Position numbers and translations under genes: made by a program
Notes under the pieces: model-generated
What the model was told of the DNA's origin: nothing
Database searches by the model: none
What the model saw: the letters and a program-made list of their open reading frames with translations, nothing else
DNA from: Kineosporiaceae bacterium
GTDB taxonomy: Bacteria; Actinomycetota; Actinomycetes; Actinomycetales; Angustibacteraceae
Length of the DNA: 10,828 bases
Direction of reading: 5' to 3'
Assembly: GCA_027345905.1 (NCBI GenBank)
Contig: DAIETC010000162.1
Coordinates: 1 to 10,828 of the forward strand
Shown here: positions 5,988-10,828 of the stretch, piece after piece
Numbering within the stretch: position 1 is the first letter of the stretch
Layout of the letters: each line of letters begins with the position of its first letter

Positions 5988-7516
5988 TCACCGCTCACAC
6001 GCCGTTCGGTGCCACCTGGCCGGACGCCGAGACCTTCCGCGAGCTCGCCCGGGCGCGCCGGGTGATCCCGGTCGTACGCCGACTGCTGGCCGACGCCGAG
6101 ACCCCCCTAGGGGTGTACCGCAAGCTGGCGCAGGACCGACCGGGCACGTTCTTGCTGGAGTCGGCCGAGCACGGTGGAGTCTGGTCGCGGTACTCGATCG
6201 TGGGCGCGCGCAGCGCAGCCACGCTGACCGAGCGGGACGGCCAGGCCTGCTGGCTGGGCCAGCCGCCGGTGGGCGTGCCCACCAGCGGGGACCCGACCCT
6301 CGCCTTGCGCGACACGGTGGCCGCGTTGCACACCGAGGCGGTCGCGGGACTGCCACCGCTGACCGGCGGCATGGTCGGAGTGATGACCTACGACGTCGTC
6401 CGGCGCTGGGAGCGGCTTCCCGACACCACGAAGGACGACCTGGGCCTGCCCGAGCTGACGATGATGCTGGCCACCGACCTGGCCGTCCTCGACCACAGCG
6501 ACGGGTCGCTGCTGCTGATCGCCAACGCGGTCAACTACGACCACACGGACGAGCGCGTCGACGAGGCCTGGACGGACGCCGTCGCACGGCTGGACGTCAT
6601 GAGCGCGCAGCTGGCCGCCGGCGCGCAGAGCACCGTGGCGGTCATCGACGCGGTCCTGCCGCGGCCGCGCGCACAGCTGTCGGCGGGTGGGTACGAGGCC
6701 AACGTCGAGCGGTCCAAGGAGGCGATCCGGGCCGGCGACGTGTTCCAGGTCGTCCCCTCGCAGCGCTACGAGATCGACTGCCCGGTCGACGCGCTGGACG
6801 TCTACCGGGTGCTGCGGGCCTCCAACCCCAGCCCCTACATGTACCTACTGCGGCTTGCGACGCCGGACGGCGGCAGGTACGACATCGTGGGGTCCAGCCC
6901 CGAGGCGCTGGTCAAGGTGCAGGGCGAGCGGGTGATGACCCGCCCGATAGCAGGAACCCGTCCGCGCGGCGGCACACCTGAGGCGGACGCCGAGCATGCC
7001 CGGCTGCTGCTGGCGGACGACAAGGAGCGCGCGGAGCACGTGATGCTCGTCGACCTGGCCCGCAACGACCTGGGGCGGGTCTGCGAGGCGGGCAGCGTGG
7101 AGGTTGTCGACTTCATGTCGATCGAGCGGTACAGCCATGTCATGCACATCGTCTCGGAGGTGGTGGGGCGGCTTCGGCCGGACCGTTCGGCGTACGACGC
7201 CCTGGTGGCGACCTTCCCGGCGGGGACGCTCTCGGGTGCCCCCAAGGTGCGCGCCATGGAGCTGATCGAGGAGATGGAGCTGACCCGCCGTGGGGTGTAC
7301 GGCGGCACCGTGGGCTACCTGGACTTCGCCGGTGACCTCGACATGGCCATCGCGATCCGCACCGCGGTGATCCGCGACGGGGTGGCGTACGTGCAGGCCG
7401 GCGGGGGAGTGGTGGCCGACTCGGTCCCCGCCCAGGAGCACCAGGAGTCGGTGAACAAGTCGATGGCGGTGCTGCGCGCGGTTGCGGTGGCGGCGAGCCT
7501 TCGGCCGGTGCGGTGA
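5984..7516 (+). CDS. trpE: Anthranilate synthase component I TrpE
   Basis: This 510-residue protein is the large subunit of anthranilate synthase, which converts chorismate plus ammonia (from a TrpG glutaminase not in this window) to anthranilate, the first tryptophan-specific step. The N-terminal regulatory region has LLES at 57-60 with Ser71 ten residues on, the LLES-x10-S element involved in tryptophan feedback inhibition. The chorismate-binding domain shows AGDVFQVVPSQRYE, GSSPEALV, TRPIAGTRPRG, VMLVDLARNDLGRV, YSHVMHIVSEV, FPAGTLSGAPKVRAMELIEE, GVYGGTVGYLDF and QAGGGVVADSVPAQE, all in the usual order. Length matches actinobacterial TrpE. The start is the GTG overlapping the hisI stop, with GGTGGGG (5972-5978) five bases upstream; upstream in-frame sequence is out-of-frame hisI. 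There is no space for a trp leader peptide between hisI and trpE. The 3' end overlaps the next gene (GTGA). Confidence 0.97.
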   Translation: MITAHTPFGATWPDAETFRELARARRVIPVVRRLLADAETPLGVYRKLAQDRPGTFLLESAEHGGVWSRYSIVGARSAATLTERDGQACWLGQPPVGVPTSGDPTLALRDTVAALHTEAVAGLPPLTGGMVGVMTYDVVRRWERLPDTTKDDLGLPELTMMLATDLAVLDHSDGSLLLIANAVNYDHTDERVDEAWTDAVARLDVMSAQLAAGAQSTVAVIDAVLPRPRAQLSAGGYEANVERSKEAIRAGDVFQVVPSQRYEIDCPVDALDVYRVLRASNPSPYMYLLRLATPDGGRYDIVGSSPEALVKVQGERVMTRPIAGTRPRGGTPEADAEHARLLLADDKERAEHVMLVDLARNDLGRVCEAGSVEVVDFMSIERYSHVMHIVSEVVGRLRPDRSAYDALVATFPAGTLSGAPKVRAMELIEEMELTRRGVYGGTVGYLDFAGDLDMAIAIRTAVIRDGVAYVQAGGGVVADSVPAQEHQESVNKSMAVLRAVAVAASLRPVR

Positions 7517-8106
7517 GCGCGCGCCGGGAGAAGGCGGCGTTCCTCGCGCTGGTGGTGACCGGTGCCCTGCTGGGGTTCGTGGCCGCCGCCCGTCCCTGGG
7601 CGGTGGCCCTGGTGCCGGACGCGCTGGCCCAGCGCGAGCTGGTCGCCAGCGGACGCCAGGCGGCTGGTGTCGTGCCGGCGGTCGCTCTGGTGGCGCTGGC
7701 GGGGGCGGTGGCCGTGCTGAGCACGCGCAGGGTCGGCCAGGCGGTCGCCGGCACCCTGCTCGTGCTGGCGGGGGCCGCGGTGGCGGCCGGGTCGCTCGCC
7801 GTCGTCCGCACCCCGGTCTCGGCGGTGGAGCAGGTGGTGTCGGCCGCTACCGGGCGTACCGGCGTCAGCGGGGTGGCCGCGTCGGTGACGCCCTGGCCCT
7901 GGGTCGGCGTCGCCAGCGGCGTCCTGATCGCCCTCGGCGGCGCCTTGGCCGTCGTCCGGGCCCGTTCGTGGGGTGGACTTTCGGCACGCTACGAGAGCGC
8001 TCCAGAGCACCCCCCGAAGCCGCCGGCGGCCCCCGCCGAGGGCACGGACGTCGATCCGGGCCTGACCTGGGACGCGCTGTCTCGCGGTGAGGACCCGACG
8101 CGCTGA
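7513..8106 (+). CDS. Trp-region conserved membrane protein (TIGR02234 / Trp_oprn_chp type)
   Basis: This 197-residue integral membrane protein lies directly after trpE, the position and form of the actinobacterial Trp-region conserved hypothetical membrane protein. Four hydrophobic segments are seen near residues 9-27, 52-71, 76-98 and 128-150. The loop between helices 3 and 4 carries a TPWPW motif (about 126-130). A Pro-rich cytosolic-looking tail ends in the characteristic TWDALSRGEDPT block. Its GTG start overlaps the trpE stop by GTGA, so it is almost certainly co-translated with trpE. Its biochemical role is unknown. Conserved linkage to trp genes suggests a function around aromatic amino acid transport or enzyme localisation, but that is only inference from neighbourhood. 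Family assignment is strong from position, topology and the C-terminal motif. Confidence 0.9.
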   Translation: MSARREKAAFLALVVTGALLGFVAAARPWAVALVPDALAQRELVASGRQAAGVVPAVALVALAGAVAVLSTRRVGQAVAGTLLVLAGAAVAAGSLAVVRTPVSAVEQVVSAATGRTGVSGVAASVTPWPWVGVASGVLIALGGALAVVRARSWGGLSARYESAPEHPPKPPAAPAEGTDVDPGLTWDALSRGEDPTR

Positions 8107-8127
8107 GCCCCCCCGGCACCGGCCTGG

Positions 8128-8133
8128 CACAAT
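8128..8133 (+). promoter_or_regulatory. Possible -10 element upstream of the small membrane protein gene
   Basis: CACAAT recurs here in the 97-base gap after the preceding stop, the same hexamer as before hisI. Transcription would begin near 8140, about 64 bases before the ATG. No -35 box is recognisable, so this is tentative. Confidence 0.3.
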
Positions 8134-8203
8134 GCTGCCCGAACGGCGCAGGCCGGCGGCGCCGGGCGCCGAACCGAAGACAGCTGAACCGAGGGAGACG
8201 AGC

Positions 8204-8452
8204 ATGGCCTCGCAGGAGCGATCCAGCCGGCATTCCAACCACGGCAACACGGTCGCTGCCTGGTCGGCGGTCGGAACCTTGATCTTCGCCTCGCTGGTGA
8301 TGTGCATTGCCGTGGCGATCGCCAGCGTGACGGTGTTCCTCGTGGGTGTCGCGATCGCGATCGGCGGCCTGGTGCTGGGCAAGGTGCTGGCTTTGGCCGG
8401 CTACGGCATGCCGCGACCGGACAAGGACGAGGTCACCCGCGGGGTGCGCTGA
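8204..8452 (+). CDS. Small two-helix membrane protein, HGxxPAAW-like
   Basis: This 82-residue protein contains HGNTVAAW at residues 13-20, which matches the HGxxPAAW motif of a small actinobacterial membrane protein family except that Val replaces Pro. Two hydrophobic segments follow (about 20-41 and 42-66, with little between them), then a short charged tail (MPRPDKDEVTRGVR). The location between the Trp-region membrane protein and trpC is where this family is commonly found. ATG at 8204 is preceded by GAGGGAGA (8191-8198) with a 5-base gap, a strong ribosome binding site, so the longer open frame beginning inside the preceding gene is rejected. Function is unknown. The membrane position next to another membrane protein of the trp cluster invites the guess that they act together, which the sequence cannot prove. 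Confidence 0.85.
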   Translation: MASQERSSRHSNHGNTVAAWSAVGTLIFASLVMCIAVAIASVTVFLVGVAIAIGGLVLGKVLALAGYGMPRPDKDEVTRGVR

Positions 8453-8453
8453 G

Positions 8454-8470
8454 CCGGCCGCATCGGCCGG
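8454..8470 (+). terminator. Short GC hairpin just after the small membrane protein stop
   Basis: CCGGCC at 8454-8459 pairs with GGCCGG at 8465-8470 across the 5-base loop GCATC, starting one base after the TGA stop. There is no T-tract. It sits upstream of the putative trpC -10 box, consistent with a weak or partial terminator, but 6-bp GC stems are common in this DNA. Confidence 0.4.
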
Positions 8471-8495
8471 TGTCGGCTGGCCATCCGGCGCGCCC

Positions 8496-8501
8496 TAACC
8501 T
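8496..8501 (+). promoter_or_regulatory. Putative -10 element for trpC
   Basis: TAACCT fits the TAnnnT -10 form and ends exactly six bases before GTG at 8508, which would put the transcription start on that codon. It follows a hairpin and lies in a 55-base gap, suggesting an internal promoter for trpCBA. Confidence 0.6.
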
Positions 8502-8507
8502 GGGGGC

Positions 8508-9347
8508 GTGCCAACGACCCGGGGGACGCCCAGCGTGAGCGTGCTGGAGGAGATCCTCGCCGGCGTTCGCGAGGATCTGGCCGCGCGCCAGCTGGTGACT
8601 CCTCTGGACGAGCTGCGTGAGCGGGCGGCGCGGGTCAGCGACGCGCGCGACGCCTACGCCGCCCTGGCGGCACCAGGCGGCGTGAAGGTCATTGCCGAGG
8701 TGAAGCGGTCGAGCCCCAGCAAGGGCGCACTCGCTGAGATCGCCGACCCGGCCGGGCTGGCCGGAGAGTACGCCGCCGGAGGCGCCAGCGTCATCAGTGT
8801 CCTCACCGAGCGGCGCAGGTTCGGCGGCAGCCTGAGTGACCTGGACGCGGTGCGGGCGCGGGTCGACACCCCGTTGCTGCGCAAGGACTTCGTCGTGTCC
8901 AGCTACCAGCTCTGGGAGTCGCGGGCGCACGGGGCGGACGTCGTCCTGCTGATCGTGGCGGCCCTGGACCAACCCGCGCTGGTCTCACTGCACGAGCGGG
9001 CCCAGTCGCTGGGGATGACGGTGCTCGTCGAGGTCCACGACGAGCAGGAGATCGCCCGCGCCCTGGACGCCGGCGCCCGCGTGATCGGCGTGAACGCCCG
9101 CGACCTGCGCACCCTGCAGGTCGACCGCAGCACGTTCGCCCGGCTGTCCGAGCACATCCCGCAGGACGTCGTGAAGGTCGCCGAGTCCGGCGTCCGCGGC
9201 CCGCACGACGTCCTGGAGTACGCTCGCCACGGCGCCAACGCCGTGCTCGTGGGGGAGTGCCTGGTCACTGGTGGCAACCCGCGGGCGGCCGTCGCCGACC
9301 TCGTGGCCACCGGCGCGCACCCCGCGGCCCGGCACGGGCGGCGCTGA
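8508..9347 (+). CDS. trpC: Indole-3-glycerol phosphate synthase TrpC
   Basis: This monofunctional (beta/alpha)8 enzyme converts CdRP to indole-3-glycerol phosphate in tryptophan synthesis. Motifs in order (numbered from the internal GTG at 8535) are VIAEVKRSSPSKG (catalytic Glu55 and Lys57), SVLTERRRFGGS, LLRKDFVV (Lys117), LVEVHDEQE, IGVNARDL and VAESGVR, with GANAVLVGE near the end. There is no fused TrpF domain. Two starts compete. GTG 8508 (279 residues) has TAACCT exactly six bases upstream, as in a leaderless mRNA. GTG 8535 (270 residues) has GGGGGA about eight bases upstream and would give MSVLEEI, the N-terminus usual for the family. A transcript starting at 8508 could serve either. 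The gene is followed after 30 bases by trpB. Identity is certain; the start is not. Confidence 0.95.
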   Translation: MPTTRGTPSVSVLEEILAGVREDLAARQLVTPLDELRERAARVSDARDAYAALAAPGGVKVIAEVKRSSPSKGALAEIADPAGLAGEYAAGGASVISVLTERRRFGGSLSDLDAVRARVDTPLLRKDFVVSSYQLWESRAHGADVVLLIVAALDQPALVSLHERAQSLGMTVLVEVHDEQEIARALDAGARVIGVNARDLRTLQVDRSTFARLSEHIPQDVVKVAESGVRGPHDVLEYARHGANAVLVGECLVTGGNPRAAVADLVATGAHPAARHGRR

Positions 9348-9365
9348 GCCGCTCGGGTCGCCTGC

Positions 9366-9371
9366 GACGAT
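9366..9371 (+). promoter_or_regulatory. Possible -10 element for trpB
   Basis: GACGAT ends exactly six bases before ATG 9378, with GGGGGG in between, the same spacing as before hisI and trpC. The hexamer is a weak match, and readthrough from trpC could make it unnecessary. Confidence 0.35.
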
Positions 9372-9377
9372 GGGGGG

Positions 9378-10670
9378 ATGTCGATGCACCGTCTTGCCCG
9401 CGACCCGCTGACGTGTGACGACGCGACGGGGCGCTTCGGCGCGTACGGCGGCCGGTTCGTGCCCGAGGCCCTGGTCGCCGCCCTCGACGAGCTCGATGCG
9501 GCGTTCCGGGCCGCGCAGGGCGACCCGGCCTTCGCCGCCGAGCTCGAGGCGCTGCACCGCACGTACATCGGCCGGCCCAGCATCCTGACGCCGGTCCCGC
9601 GGTTCGCGGAGCACGCCGGAGGGGCACGGGTGCTGCTCAAGCGCGAGGACCTCAACCACACCGGGTCGCACAAGATCAACAACGTGCTGGGGCAGGCGTT
9701 GCTGGCCCGGCGGATGGGCAAGACCCGGCTGATCGCCGAGACCGGCGCAGGGCAGCACGGGGTCGCCACGGCCACCGCTGCGGCCCTGTTCGGGCTGGAC
9801 TGCGTGGTGTACATGGGCGAGGTCGACACCCAGCGCCAGGCGCTGAACGTCGCCCGCATGCGCCTGCTCGGCGCCGAGGTGGTGCCGGTCGGTGCCGGGT
9901 CGCGCACGTTGAAGGACGCCATCAACGAGGCGATGCGCGACTGGGTCACGAACGTCGCGAGCACCCACTACCTGTTGGGCACGGTCGCCGGCCCGCACCC
10001 GTTCCCGGTCATGGTGCGCGAGTTCCACCGGGCGATCGGTGAGGAGGCCCGGCGCCAGGTTCTCGACCTGGTCGGCCGGTTGCCCGACGTGGTGCTTGCC
10101 TGCGTGGGCGGCGGGTCGAACGCCATCGGCATCTTCCACGCCTTCCTGCGGGACGCCGACGTGCGCCTGGTCGGCCTGGAGGCGGCCGGCGACGGGATCG
10201 AGACCGGGCGGCACGCGGCCACCATCAGCGCCGGCTCGCCGGGCGTCCTGCACGGCGCCCGCTCCTACCTGCTGCAGGACGAGGACGGCCAGACGATCGA
10301 GAGCCACTCGATCTCGGCCGGCCTGGACTACCCCGGGGTGGGCCCCGAGCACGCGTTCCTGCACGACAGCGGGCGCGCGCAGTACCGCGCGGTGACCGAC
10401 GGCGAGGCGATGGACGCCTTTCGCCTGCTCTGTCGCACCGAGGGGATCATCCCCGCCATCGAGTCCGCGCACGCCCTGGCCGGCGCACTGCAGGTGGGTC
10501 GCGAGCTGGGCCCAGAAGCCGTGCTGCTGGTCAACCTGTCCGGTCGCGGTGACAAGGACGTCGACACCGCCGCCCGCTGGTTCGGCCTGCTCACCGGCGC
10601 CGAGCTGGCCGAGGCCGAGCAGGCCAAGGCCGACGCTGCGGTCACCGAGTCCGACGGGAGCGGCTGGTGA
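9378..10670 (+). CDS. trpB: Tryptophan synthase beta chain TrpB
   Basis: This 430-residue PLP enzyme joins indole, channelled from TrpA, with serine to make tryptophan. Key motifs are FGAYGGRFVPEAL (20-32), KREDLNHTGSHKINN (88-102) with the PLP-binding Lys99, AETGAGQHG (120-128) with catalytic Glu121, the phosphate-cradle CVGGGSNAIG (Cys242 to Gly251), the YPGVGPEHA segment and NLSGRGDKD with Ser388, which contacts the PLP ring nitrogen. Length and motifs match the standard TrpB1 type that forms the alpha2-beta2 complex. ATG 9378 is used here; ATG 9384 is a close alternative. Upstream there is only a 30-base gap after trpC. The stop overlaps the trpA start by GTGA, consistent with equal production of the two subunits. 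The tail after the conserved core is Ala/Glu-rich. Confidence 0.97.
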   Translation: MSMHRLARDPLTCDDATGRFGAYGGRFVPEALVAALDELDAAFRAAQGDPAFAAELEALHRTYIGRPSILTPVPRFAEHAGGARVLLKREDLNHTGSHKINNVLGQALLARRMGKTRLIAETGAGQHGVATATAAALFGLDCVVYMGEVDTQRQALNVARMRLLGAEVVPVGAGSRTLKDAINEAMRDWVTNVASTHYLLGTVAGPHPFPVMVREFHRAIGEEARRQVLDLVGRLPDVVLACVGGGSNAIGIFHAFLRDADVRLVGLEAAGDGIETGRHAATISAGSPGVLHGARSYLLQDEDGQTIESHSISAGLDYPGVGPEHAFLHDSGRAQYRAVTDGEAMDAFRLLCRTEGIIPAIESAHALAGALQVGRELGPEAVLLVNLSGRGDKDVDTAARWFGLLTGAELAEAEQAKADAAVTESDGSGW

Positions 10671-10828
10671 GCGGCGTCGCTGCCGCGATCAGCAGCGCGC
10701 GCGAGCAAGGCCGGGCCGTCGTCGTCGGCTACCTGCCCGCCGGGTACCCCGACCAGGCGACCTCCATGGCCGCGATGACCGCGATGGTCCAGGCGGGGGT
10801 GGACGTCGTCGAGGTGGGGGTGCCGTAC
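10667..10828 (+). CDS. trpA: Tryptophan synthase alpha chain TrpA (5' part)
   Basis: The first 54 residues of TrpA are present before the window ends. TrpA splits indole-3-glycerol phosphate into indole and glyceraldehyde 3-phosphate and passes indole to TrpB. VVVGYLPAGYPD (18-29) matches the first strand and loop of the family, and AGVDVVEVGVPY (43-54) contains Glu49, the catalytic Glu of the reaction. The GTG start overlaps the trpB stop by GTGA and has GGGAG (10656-10660) six bases upstream. The frame is open to the last base. Confidence 0.95.
   Translation, partial: MSGVAAAISSAREQGRAVVVGYLPAGYPDQATSMAAMTAMVQAGVDVVEVGVPY

Noticed and set aside
6104..6113. CCCCTAGGGG palindrome inside trpE
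   Set aside because: A 10-bp perfect palindrome with a rare CTA codon, but it lies within conserved coding sequence and there is no sign of a regulatory role.
8985..10472. A 495-residue open frame on the minus strand across trpC and trpB
   Set aside because: It is antisense to two certain enzymes, has no domain-like pattern and is explained by high GC content.
1..10828. Mobile elements, tRNA or rRNA genes, or a novel defence system
   Set aside because: No transposase or integrase motifs, no cloverleaf or rRNA-like sequence, and all genes belong to biosynthesis, transport or small accessory families.

Overview
The window is chromosomal DNA from a very GC-rich actinobacterium. The evidence is GTG starts almost everywhere, strong G/C bias at third codon positions, the order hisF ... 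hisI-trpE-(Trp-associated membrane protein)-(HGxxPAAW-type small membrane protein)-trpC-trpB-trpA, and several -10-like hexamers placed exactly six bases before a start codon, as in leaderless actinobacterial mRNAs. Genus cannot be settled from the sequence alone.

Layout. (1) Positions 1-3898, plus strand: the 3' end of hisF is translationally coupled by 4-bp GTGA overlaps to two half-size ABC exporter genes. Their ATP sites are complementary and asymmetric: Asp in place of the catalytic Glu in the first protein, and a degenerate signature motif in the second. They therefore look like one heterodimeric exporter with one active and one degenerate site. (2) Positions 3899-4319: a gene-free stretch between convergent genes, packed with direct repeats, a perfect 23-bp inverted repeat with a 7-nt loop, and a 31/32-bp repeat array. 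It probably stops transcription from both sides. (3) Positions 4320-5533, minus strand: a DinB-like metal-binding protein (TTG start) overlapping, by ATGA, a DUF4232-type lipoprotein. (4) Positions 5607-8106, plus strand: hisI, trpE and a four-helix Trp-region membrane protein, chained by GTGA overlaps. (5) Positions 8204-10828, plus strand: a small two-helix membrane protein with an HGxxPAAW-like motif, then trpC, trpB and the start of trpA.

How the genes work together. HisF and HisI are two steps of histidine synthesis. TrpE, TrpC, TrpB and TrpA are the first and the last three steps of tryptophan synthesis. TrpG, TrpD and TrpF are not in the window. In actinobacteria the TrpF step is normally done by the bifunctional HisA/TrpF enzyme PriA, whose gene usually lies just upstream of hisF, which would link the two pathways. 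trpE has no leader peptide or attenuator directly upstream because its start overlaps the hisI stop, so it should be co-expressed with hisI. TrpE keeps the LLES-x10-S element tied to tryptophan feedback inhibition.

I see no novel defence or mobile system, tRNA, rRNA, CRISPR array or insertion sequence. The items most worth a second look are the ABC exporter pair fused into the his operon, the structured repeat block at 3894-4285, the recurrent six-base spacing between -10-like hexamers and start codons, and the two uncharacterised membrane proteins inside the trp cluster.
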